30,088 nucleotides of DNA. It comes from Merdiplasma sp905207905. Lineage in GTDB: Bacteria > Bacillota > Clostridia > Lachnospirales > Lachnospiraceae. The DNA lies in contig CABRXX010000031.1 in NCBI GenBank assembly GCA_902475025.1, forward strand, positions 1-30,088, written 5' to 3'. A model generated the notes under the pieces. It was not told the DNA's origin, did no database searches, and was given only the letters and a program-made list of their open reading frames with translations. Positions 15,485-21,374 of this stretch are shown here, piece by piece. Every line of letters begins with the position of its first letter. Positions within the stretch are counted from its first letter, which is position 1. The position numbers and the translations under genes were made by a program.

Positions 15485-16333
15485 ATGCGAAGAAAAAGAT
15501 ACCATAGAGGGAGAACATTGGGGATTTTGGCAGGCTGCCTCTTTTTAGGAGGAACGGCGGCAGCAGGGCTTCATTTTTTAAAGGAAGCAGGAACGGTAAA
15601 ATCAGGGCAGCAGGAAGGAGCTGTCCTGGAAACCTATGCGCAGGGAATCCAGGTGATGACGGAAGATAGGGGGGAGGTTCGCGAGAACGTATCTTCAGAG
15701 TATGAGGCAGAAGGGCTGGGGGTCAATGTATGGGAGGAAGATACGGTCAGCCAGAATCGGGATTCGGAGGATTCCACTCCGGATGAGACATCCTGGAGTC
15801 TGCTTTTGGTGAACAGGTGGAATAAGATTCCGGAGGATTACCAGGTAGAACTGGTGACCCTGAACAACGGAGAGCAGGTGGATGCCAGAATTTACCCGGC
15901 ACTTCAGGCGATGTTTGACGATGCCAGGGCAGAGTCCGTATACCCCATTGTGGCCTCCGGCTACCGCACCAGGGAAGAACAGGAGCAGATTATGTCGGAG
16001 AAGATCGCAGAGTATGAGGGCCAGGGGTATTCTCCCCAGGAGGCGAAAGAAAAGGCGGAAACCTGGGTGGCGCTTCCGGGAACCAGCGAGCACCAGATGG
16101 GGATCGCAGTAGATATCAATGCAGACGGTGTTTATTCCAGCGGAGACCAGGTGTATGGATGGCTGGCGGAAAATGCATATCGGTATGGTTTTATCCGCAG
16201 GTATCCGGAGGACAAGACAGAGATCACCGGAGTGATCCATGAGCCATGGCATTACCGCTATGTGGGAAAAGAAGCGGCAAAAGAGATCCAGGAGCAAGGG
16301 GTTTGCCTGGAGGAATATCTGGGAGCAGTTTAA
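15485..16333 (+). CDS. VanY-like D-alanyl-D-alanine carboxypeptidase (peptidase M15)
   Basis: Zinc peptidase that removes the terminal D-Ala of peptidoglycan stem peptides, acting outside the membrane. The 282 residues begin with a basic N-terminus and signal anchor (TLGILAGCLFLGGTAAAGLHFL, about 11-32, quoted as LGILAGCLFLGG), then a low-complexity linker and the M15B domain from about 105. Zinc ligands and catalytic residues are visible in SGYRTREEQ (Arg161), SEHQMGIAVDI (His203, Asp210) and HEPWHYRYVG (Glu253, His256). The ATG at 15485 follows GGAGGAAG; an upstream TTG at 15437 is less likely. It follows the VanRS-like pair by about 145 bp. No vanHAX-type ligase genes are in the window. 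Confidence 0.92.
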   Translation: MRRKRYHRGRTLGILAGCLFLGGTAAAGLHFLKEAGTVKSGQQEGAVLETYAQGIQVMTEDRGEVRENVSSEYEAEGLGVNVWEEDTVSQNRDSEDSTPDETSWSLLLVNRWNKIPEDYQVELVTLNNGEQVDARIYPALQAMFDDARAESVYPIVASGYRTREEQEQIMSEKIAEYEGQGYSPQEAKEKAETWVALPGTSEHQMGIAVDINADGVYSSGDQVYGWLAENAYRYGFIRRYPEDKTEITGVIHEPWHYRYVGKEAAKEIQEQGVCLEEYLGAV

Positions 16334-16351
16334 AAGAGACTGACGGGAAGT

Positions 16352-16381
16352 GTATAAAAAGAACAGGAAAGGGCCATACTC
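16352..16381 (+). promoter_or_regulatory. Putative SigG promoter of the SASP-like gene
   Basis: GTATA at 16352-16356, an 18-nt spacer and CATACTC at 16375-16381, one mismatch from the SigG -10 CATNHTA. It stands about 40 bp before the SASP-like start codon, and SASP genes are classic SigG targets. Confidence 0.6.
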
Positions 16382-16419
16382 CAGAAAAACAACAGAACAG
16401 GAAAGGAGTATGGCACAGT

Positions 16420-16752
16420 ATGAAAGAAAGACAGGTTCAAAAAGAAGGAGAATTATGGGAGAAAAAGCAGGATTCCCGGAATGGGCAGGGTTCCTGGAAC
16501 GAGCAGGCTTTTTGCAAAGGGCAGGATTTCCCAAAAGAACAGGCTGCTGGAAAAAAACAGGAGATCTGCTGGGAGGATCTGCCAGAGCAGGAACGGATGA
16601 AATACGAGATCGCTGAAGAACTGGGGCTGTTGGAACAGGTGAGAGAAAATGGCTGGAAATCCCTGTCTGCCAAGGAGACGGGGCGGATCGGCGGCCTGAT
16701 GACCAGGAGAAAGCGGGAGAAAAAGACTAGCAGGACGGGCGCAAGAGATTGA
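16420..16752 (+). CDS. Alpha/beta-type small acid-soluble spore protein-like, with repeat N-terminus
   Basis: A 110-residue protein. The last 50 residues (ERMKYEIAEELGLLEQV, then ENGWKSLSAKETGRIGG followed by MTRRKREKK) match the clostridial alpha/beta SASP and SspF-like pattern KYEIAxELG...GW...L(S/T)(A/S)xExGRIGG. These proteins bind and protect spore DNA and are degraded by GPR, whose gene lies 3.5 kb away. The first 60 residues are unusual, highly polar and Gln/Lys/Glu-rich, and coincide with an 18-bp tandem repeat in the DNA. GAAAGGAG (16401-16408) precedes the ATG; another ATG at 16410 opens a different frame that lacks the SASP domain. A SigG-like promoter lies upstream. Function of the extension is unknown. 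Confidence 0.72.
   Translation: MKERQVQKEGELWEKKQDSRNGQGSWNEQAFCKGQDFPKEQAAGKKQEICWEDLPEQERMKYEIAEELGLLEQVRENGWKSLSAKETGRIGGLMTRRKREKKTSRTGARD
16467..16574 (+). repeat. 18-bp imperfect tandem repeat, six units
   Basis: Six consecutive 18-bp units begin with (G/A)CAGG at 16467, 16485, 16503, 16521, 16539 and 16557. Units 1-2 share GCAGG-TTCC-GGAA; later units diverge. Because 18 is a multiple of 3, each frame reads a 6-residue periodicity: in the frame one base off the SASP frame the units read AGF(P/L)xR. It lies inside the N-terminal extension of the SASP-like gene. Confidence 0.8.
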
Positions 16753-16810
16753 TTTTGACAGCCTCCTGTTTCCTCACATTTCCATCATAAATATGAAAAA
16801 AGTGTGAAAG

Positions 16811-16892
16811 ATTTCGGATTTTGTTGACATGGAAGAAGTGGTTTGTTACACTTTTACGGAAATGAGAAATAAACTCGTAACAATTCCGAAAT
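16811..16892 (+). promoter_or_regulatory. SigA promoter of the NlpC/P60 gene with flanking dyads
   Basis: TTGACA at 16824-16829, a 17-nt spacer and TACACT at 16847-16852. Two inverted repeats are interleaved with it: ATTTCGGA (16811-16818) with TCCGAAAT (16885-16892), and TTGTTAC (16843-16849) with GTAACAA (16877-16883). They bracket both the promoter and the initially transcribed region, consistent with a repressor or leader fold. Confidence 0.6.
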
Positions 16893-16926
16893 AATTAAGG
16901 AATAGGAAACATGGAGGTAAATGGTA

Positions 16927-18360
16927 ATGAAAAGAAAAATGTTGAGCGTTTCCGTTTACTGCCTTGCGTCCGGTATGATGTTTGCAGGTGTGGGAAGTTT
17001 GCAGGCAGGGGCGACGGAGGTAGTGTCGGAAACGGCAGAAACCGAAGCTGAGACTGTGGAGACTGACCGGGAAGGCGAAGCGATGGCTGAGACGGAAGAG
17101 ACGTCTCTTGAGGGAGAGCTGATCTTTGCCAAATGTGAGGAGTATATTAATGTCCGCAGCAGTGCAGGTACGGATTCTCAGGTTGTGGCAAAGCTGTATG
17201 ATAAGGATTCCGCCACGGTCCTTGGGCAGGAGGGAGACTGGCTGAAGATCCAGTCCGGAAATGCCAGCGGTTATGTGAAAGCAGAATATTTTGCCACAGG
17301 CGAGGAAGCAGAGCAGATTGCAGATCAGGTAGCTTACCGGGTGGCAGTGGTACATCCGGAGGATCTGAACGTTCGAACCGATCCCACAGAGGAGGCGGGA
17401 GTGTTAGGCGTGGCTCACCAGTCAGAGGAGCTGGAGGTAGTAGATTACAGCAATGACTGGATGAAGGTGGCTCTTGGAAATGATGTATACGGATATGTAA
17501 ACGCGTATTATGTAGATTATAAGACCTATTATCCGGTGGGAGAGACGCTGGAGGAGGAGCAGGCCAGATTGGAAGCGGAGCGCCAGGCCGGGGAAAGTGC
17601 TTCTGCGCCTGAGACAGAACCGGAATATATGCCTGAGGAAGAGTATCCGGAGGAGACCGAGTACGCTCCTGAGGAGGAATATCCGGAGGAGACGGAGTAT
17701 GTGCCCGAGGAGGAGTATCCAGGGGAAACAGAAACGGAGTACGTACCGGAGGAAGAATATCCGGAGGAGACCGAGTACGTGCCTGAGGAGGAATATCCGG
17801 AGGAGACCGAGTACGTACCGGAGGAAGAATACCCGGAGGAGACCGAGTACGTGCCTGAGGAGGAATACCCGGAGGAGACCGAGTATGTGCCAGAGGAAGA
17901 ATACCCAGAAGAGACGGAATACGTAGAGGAGACGGAGTACATAGAGGAAACGGAATATGTAGAAGAGACCGAGTATGTGGAGGAGACCGAGGATCAGACT
18001 TCTGATCTTGGTCAGCAGATTGTGGACTATGCCATTCAGTTTGTGGGCAATCCCTATGTGTACGGAGGCACTAGTCTGACCAATGGAGCGGATTGTTCCG
18101 GTTTTACCCAGTCCGTATTTGCCAACTTCGGTATCAGTCTTTCCAGGACAGCGGCAGATCAGTCTTATGGCGGCACCGCGGTGGATCTGGGAAGCATTCA
18201 GCCGGGAGATTTGCTGTTTTACAGCGACGGCGGAGGAATCAGCCACGTAGCCATTTACATGGGTGGAGGTCAGATCGTGCATGCGGCCAATGCAGCTTCC
18301 GGTATCACCACATCCAATTATGACTACAGCACGCCGGTGTCTGCCAGCCGGTACTGGTAA
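16927..18360 (+). CDS. Secreted SH3 / NlpC-P60 peptidoglycan hydrolase with acidic repeat linker
   Basis: A 477-residue exported wall hydrolase. A signal peptide (MKRKMLSVSVYCLASGMMF, cleavage probably near residue 30 after LQAGA) is followed by two bacterial SH3 domains (about 68-125 and 138-200; NVRSSAGTDSQVVAKL, LNVRTDPTEEAGVLGV), then an acidic linker (about 236-357) of eight PEEEYPEETEY(V/A) units and four EETEYV-type units, and a C-terminal NlpC/P60 domain with catalytic Cys390 in GADCSGF, His440 in ISHVAIYM and a third polar position near His452. Such enzymes cut D-Glu to diamino-acid bonds in stem peptides. GGAGG at 16913-16917 fits the ATG at 16927 better than the ATG at 16921. Strong promoter upstream. 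Confidence 0.93.
   Translation: MKRKMLSVSVYCLASGMMFAGVGSLQAGATEVVSETAETEAETVETDREGEAMAETEETSLEGELIFAKCEEYINVRSSAGTDSQVVAKLYDKDSATVLGQEGDWLKIQSGNASGYVKAEYFATGEEAEQIADQVAYRVAVVHPEDLNVRTDPTEEAGVLGVAHQSEELEVVDYSNDWMKVALGNDVYGYVNAYYVDYKTYYPVGETLEEEQARLEAERQAGESASAPETEPEYMPEEEYPEETEYAPEEEYPEETEYVPEEEYPGETETEYVPEEEYPEETEYVPEEEYPEETEYVPEEEYPEETEYVPEEEYPEETEYVPEEEYPEETEYVEETEYIEETEYVEETEYVEETEDQTSDLGQQIVDYAIQFVGNPYVYGGTSLTNGADCSGFTQSVFANFGISLSRTAADQSYGGTAVDLGSIQPGDLLFYSDGGGISHVAIYMGGGQIVHAANAASGITTSNYDYSTPVSASRYW
17632..17991 (+). repeat. 36-bp tandem repeats followed by 18-bp repeats (coding)
   Basis: Eight consecutive 36-bp units encode PEEEYPEETEY(V/A) from 17632 to 17925; the third carries a 6-bp insertion and one Glu-to-Gly change. 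They are followed by about four 18-bp units encoding EETEY(V/I) to about 17991. Codon choices differ between units (GAG/GAA, TAC/TAT, GTA/GTG), but neighbouring units 4-7 are nearly identical, which suggests recent duplication. Confidence 0.92.
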
Positions 18361-18404
18361 GATACTGCTGGAAAATTTTTATTTTCCTCCTGTCGTTTTT
18401 GTGT

Positions 18405-18410
18405 TATACT
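18405..18410 (+). promoter_or_regulatory. Extended -10 promoter upstream of the small membrane protein gene
   Basis: TGT-TATACT at 18402-18410 is an extended -10 element; no clear -35 stands 17 bp upstream. It would give a transcript covering the small membrane protein gene and holA. Confidence 0.45.
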
Positions 18411-18456
18411 AAAGAACACAAACGCAGAGCCAAGGAGACGGCAGGAGGAGGATCGC

Positions 18457-18654
18457 ATGAAGCTGATAAAAAAGCTAGTAAAGGTGACTGTGAAATTTAT
18501 TGCAGGAGTAGTGATATTCGGTCTGTTTTTTATGGCGGTGGATCCCAGCGGCACAAATATGAAAAAGCAGGCGGAAAAGCTGAAAAAGTGGATTACCGGA
18601 AAAACTTCCTCACTCAATTTTGATCAGGAGCAGACTGACCAGGAGGCAGAATAA
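18457..18654 (+). CDS. Small single-pass membrane protein of unknown function
   Basis: A 65-residue protein I do not recognise. A basic start (MKLIKKLVKVTVK) leads into one hydrophobic helix (FIAGVVIFGLFFMAV, about 14-28), and the tail is polar and charged (KKQAEKLKKWI, then an acidic QEQTDQEAE end), giving an N-in or C-in topology with a lysine-rich amphipathic stretch next to the membrane. AGGAGGA at 18444-18450 is an excellent RBS, and the stop codon lies 10 nt before the holA ATG, so it is a real gene likely coupled to holA. Confidence 0.72.
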   Translation: MKLIKKLVKVTVKFIAGVVIFGLFFMAVDPSGTNMKKQAEKLKKWITGKTSSLNFDQEQTDQEAE

Positions 18655-18664
18655 TTCAGAACTT

Positions 18665-19654
18665 ATGAAAAATATAGAGGAAGATATTAAATCAGGAAAA
18701 TTTAAGAGCATCTATCTGTTTTACGGGGAGGAAGCATATCTAAAAAATCTGTATAAGAATCGGCTGAAGAACGCCCTGGTCAGTTCGGAGGATACCATGA
18801 ATTTGAATGTGTATCAGGGAAAAGGGATCTCCATTCCTCAGGTGATCGATCAGGCGGAGACTATGCCATTTTTTGCAGACCATCGACTGATCTTGCTGGA
18901 GGACAGCGGATTTTTTAAGAATGCGGCCCCGGAGCTGGCGGATTATCTGGGAGAAGGAGCACCTGCAGAGACGGTGTTCCTTTTTGTGGAAACTGAAGTG
19001 GATAAACGGGGGAAACTGTACAAGACCGTGAAATCCAAGGGAAGAATCGTAGAATTTGCAAGACAGAATGAGCAGACGCTTACCAACTGGGTTCTGCGGG
19101 CTCTGCAGAAGGAGAATTTGAAAATTACCCGCTCTGCCATGCAGCTTTTTTTGGAGCGGACCGGAAATGATATGGAAAATATCAGCAGAGAACTGGAGAA
19201 ACTGATTTCCTATGTATATGGAAGGGAAGGCATCACCAGGGAGGATGTAGAAGCGATCTGTACCCTTCGGACAGAGAACAAGATTTTTGACATGATCAAT
19301 GCCATTGCAGAGAAAAAGCAGAAGCGGGCGTTGGAGCTTTATTATGATTTGCTGGCCTTAAAGGAGGCGCCGCTGCGAATACTGGCGCTGATTGCCAGAC
19401 AGTTCCACTTGCTTTTACAGGTCAAGGATTTAAGGCGTCAGGGGTTTGATCAGGGAGAGATTGCCTCCAGGGCAGGAATTATGAATTTTGTGGTGCGAAA
19501 TTGCTTGCGGCAGGGAGAATATTTTTCATCGGAACTGCTGAGAGGGGCAGTGGAGGAGTGCGTTCGCACGGAGGAAGCCATCAAAACCGGCAGGCTGGGA
19601 GACCGGCTTGGAGTGGAGCTGCTGATCGTAAAGTACAGCCAGGAGAAGAAGTAA
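18665..19654 (+). CDS. holA: DNA polymerase III subunit delta
   Basis: Clamp-loader delta subunit, which opens the beta clamp and loads it on DNA. The 329 residues match the family. Recognisable parts are the N-terminal SIYLFYGEEAYLKNLYKNRLKNAL (quoted as YLFYGEEAYL), LILLEDSGFFKN, ENISRELEKLISYV near the middle lid domain, and the C-terminal collar LRILALIARQFHLLLQVKDLR. The ATG at 18665 has no strong RBS of its own, but AGGAGG at 18640-18645 overlaps the end of the upstream small gene, so translation is probably coupled; an in-frame TTG at 18620 is less likely. Position next to convergent rpsT is the common clostridial arrangement. Confidence 0.94.
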   Translation: MKNIEEDIKSGKFKSIYLFYGEEAYLKNLYKNRLKNALVSSEDTMNLNVYQGKGISIPQVIDQAETMPFFADHRLILLEDSGFFKNAAPELADYLGEGAPAETVFLFVETEVDKRGKLYKTVKSKGRIVEFARQNEQTLTNWVLRALQKENLKITRSAMQLFLERTGNDMENISRELEKLISYVYGREGITREDVEAICTLRTENKIFDMINAIAEKKQKRALELYYDLLALKEAPLRILALIARQFHLLLQVKDLRRQGFDQGEIASRAGIMNFVVRNCLRQGEYFSSELLRGAVEECVRTEEAIKTGRLGDRLGVELLIVKYSQEKK

Positions 19655-19735
19655 GAAATGAGACTATGGAGAAAGTCTGTAAATAAGATTTTCTATGATA
19701 AGGATCGGCGAAAGGCCTGGGAAACAAAAAGATAA

Positions 19736-19780
19736 GAAAAACCCCCGCTGACATGACGGTATCAGCGGGGGTTCCTTTTC
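19736..19780. terminator. Bidirectional terminator between holA and rpsT
   Basis: A perfect 12-bp stem, AACCCCCGCTGA at 19740-19751 and TCAGCGGGGGTT at 19762-19773, with a 10-nt loop. CCTTTTC follows on the top strand and a good T-run (complement of GAAAAA upstream) follows on the bottom strand, so it should stop both convergent genes, and most strongly rpsT. Confidence 0.92.
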
Positions 19781-19786
19781 ATCTAT

Positions 19787-20050
19787 TTACGCAATGCCGT
19801 TAACAGCTTTTGCTAAACGGGATACTTTTCTGGATGCGGTATTCTTGTGATACACGCCCTTAGAAGCAGCTTTATCGATAGCGGCAGTAGCAGCCAGCAG
19901 TGCAGCAGAAGCAGTTTCCTTATCTCCAGCAGCAACAGCAGCATCTACCTTCTTGATAGCAGTCTTAACAGCAGATTTGATTGCCTTATTACGCTCGTTT
20001 CTGGTTTTTGTTACCAGGATTCTCTTTTTTGCAGACTTAATATTAGCCAA
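19787..20050 (-). CDS. rpsT: 30S ribosomal protein S20
   Basis: An 87-residue basic, helical primary 16S rRNA-binding protein. The sequence begins ANIKSAKKRILVTKTRNERN and continues with KSAVKTAIKKVDAA, AALLAATAAIDKAASKGVYHKNTASRKVSRLAKAVN, the S20 pattern (first and third helix segments listed in parts). I place the start at the TTG at 20048-20050 because S20 proteins start at (M)ANIKSAKKR and GGAGG stands 8 nt upstream; a longer frame reaching 20104 would add 18 residues unlike S20. A consensus promoter lies upstream on the same strand and a bidirectional terminator follows. Confidence 0.95.
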   Translation of the reverse strand: MANIKSAKKRILVTKTRNERNKAIKSAVKTAIKKVDAAVAAGDKETASAALLAATAAIDKAASKGVYHKNTASRKVSRLAKAVNGIA

Positions 20051-20123
20051 CCCGTACACCTCCAAACATTGTGATTTATAGTTTGTTCCATTAAAATCGG
20101 ACACGGACGTTTAATGTAAACAT

Positions 20124-20160
20124 ACTAATATATATTAGTCCAAAGTCATGGGCCTGTCAA
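20124..20160 (-). promoter_or_regulatory. SigA promoter of rpsT with a 16-bp palindrome over the -10
   Basis: On the reverse strand TTGACA (complement of 20155-20160), a 17-nt spacer and TAATAT (complement of 20132-20137). The -10 sits inside a perfect 16-bp palindrome at 20124-20139, ACTAATATATATTAGT, that could bind a dimeric regulator or simply be AT-rich coincidence. Confidence 0.75.
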
Positions 20161-20263
20161 TACATAATTCGGGAAAAATTGCAAAAAATAAGGAAAATAG
20201 GAATGTTTCAGCAAATGGATTAAAAAATATCCTCCAAAAGGAAAGAAATGCGAAGGAGGACCA

Positions 20264-21229
20264 ATGCAGGAGGCAGTGATGATCGAAAAGTTTCAGGTAC
20301 GGACAGATCTGGCGCTGGAGGCCAGGGAGAGCTATGAAAAGGACGATGTGAGAATCCGGGGAGTGAAGATTCTGGAGGAGGAAGATCCGGAGAAGGAAAT
20401 TTATACCACAGTGGTAAAAATTGAGACAGAGAATGGGGCGAAGGCCATGGGAAAACCGGTGGGAACCTACATTACCCTGGAAGCTCCAAATTTGTCCGAC
20501 GCGGATGAGGGGTATCACCGGGAAGTATCCGAGGAGGTGGCAAAACGTCTTCTTCAGCTTATGGGGGATACCAGAAAGTCTGTATTGATTGTGGGGCTGG
20601 GAAATCGGGAAGTGACACCGGATGCTCTTGGGCCAAATGTGGTGAATAATCTGCAGATTACCCGCCATATTATCCGGGAATTTGGCAGGGCCTCTCTGGA
20701 GTCTGGAATGGAGACTTCCGTCAGCGCCATTGTGCCCGGAGTGATGGCACAGACTGGAATGGAAACGTTGGAGATCATCCAAGGGGTGGTCAAAGAGACC
20801 AGACCGGAGCTGGTAGTGGTGATCGACGCTCTGGCAGCCAGAAGTACCAAAAGATTGAACCGCACCATCCAGATTACAGATACTGGAATTAATCCAGGCT
20901 CCGGAGTGGGAAACCACAGACAGGGAATCAGCAGAGAGATTCTTGGGATTCCGGTGATCGCCATTGGCGTGCCCACTGTGGTGGATGCGGCCACCATTGT
21001 GAATGACACCATGGAAAATCTGGTTGAGGCTATGGATGCCACAAAGGAGATGCGGCAGCTGGGCGGTGTTATGGGAACCCTGGATAAGGCGGAAAAGTAT
21101 GAGATGATTCGGGAGCTGATTTCCCCGCATCTAAATACCATGTTTGTTACCCCGAAGGACATTGACGATACTGTGAAGCGATTAAGCTATACGATCTCCG
21201 AGGGACTGAATCTGGCATTTGGAGGATGA
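20264..21229 (+). CDS. gpr: GPR endopeptidase (germination protease)
   Basis: Atypical aspartic-type protease that starts SASP breakdown during germination. The 321 residues carry the signature MIEKFQVRTDLALEARE at the N-terminus, where the VRTDLA context marks the propeptide boundary used for self-activation, then VLIVGLGNREVTPDALGPNVV, VVVIDALAARSTKRLNRTIQ (quoted as VVVIDALAARS), TGINPGSGVGNHR and GVPTVVDAATIV. GGAGG precedes the ATG at 20264; the ATG at 20279 is an alternative that would shorten the propeptide to about 5 residues. Followed 145 bp later by spoIIP, as in many clostridia and in B. subtilis. No clear SigF or SigG promoter found upstream. Confidence 0.96.
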   Translation: MQEAVMIEKFQVRTDLALEARESYEKDDVRIRGVKILEEEDPEKEIYTTVVKIETENGAKAMGKPVGTYITLEAPNLSDADEGYHREVSEEVAKRLLQLMGDTRKSVLIVGLGNREVTPDALGPNVVNNLQITRHIIREFGRASLESGMETSVSAIVPGVMAQTGMETLEIIQGVVKETRPELVVVIDALAARSTKRLNRTIQITDTGINPGSGVGNHRQGISREILGIPVIAIGVPTVVDAATIVNDTMENLVEAMDATKEMRQLGGVMGTLDKAEKYEMIRELISPHLNTMFVTPKDIDDTVKRLSYTISEGLNLAFGG

Positions 21230-21254
21230 AGAGAAAGACAGGAACAGATGCTGC

Positions 21255-21283
21255 GGTATTCTTTGCGGAGTGATCCATACAAT
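21255..21283 (+). promoter_or_regulatory. Putative SigE (mother-cell) promoter of spoIIP
   Basis: CATACAAT at 21276-21283 is a perfect SigE -10, and GGTATT (21255-21260), a near-match to the (K)MATATT -35, lies 15 nt upstream. It is in the gpr-spoIIP gap. In B. subtilis spoIIP has a SigE promoter, which agrees. Confidence 0.7.
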
Positions 21284-21289
21284 AGAAAT

Positions 21290-21325
21290 CAGATCTGCAA
21301 ATAGCAGATTAGATCTGTCCTTTTG
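21290..21325 (+). terminator. Weak hairpin between gpr and spoIIP
   Basis: CAGATCT (21290-21296) pairs with AGATCTG (21311-21317) and is followed by TCCTTTTGG. The stem is AT-rich and the T-run short, so it may only attenuate read-through or form part of the spoIIP leader. Confidence 0.35.
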
Positions 21326-21374
21326 GCGGAATATTTAAGAAATCCCTTTCATATATATAAAAAGGGGGTTTTCT

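Noticed and set aside
16350..16673. Alternative forward and reverse frames rich in AGF(P/L)xR or Cys/Phe repeats over the SASP-like gene
   Set aside because: They arise because an 18-bp repeat keeps all frames periodic; only the SASP frame has a recognisable domain.
17529..17942. Reverse-strand frame with SSGYSSSGTYSV-like repeats
   Set aside because: It is the mirror of the acidic repeat in the NlpC/P60 gene and has no RBS or neighbours of its own.
17632..17991. CRISPR array
   Set aside because: The repeats are contiguous, in frame and coding, with no unique spacers; no Cas genes are nearby.
18370..18387. GGAAAA/TTTTCC hairpin after the NlpC/P60 gene as a terminator
   Set aside because: Six AT-rich pairs without a T-run; too weak to call.
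20121..20180. CATACTA (20121-20127) or GGGAAAAATT (20171-20180) as a SigG/SigF -10 for gpr
   Set aside because: The -10-like strings match, but no GHATR or GYWTA -35 stands at the required distance from either.
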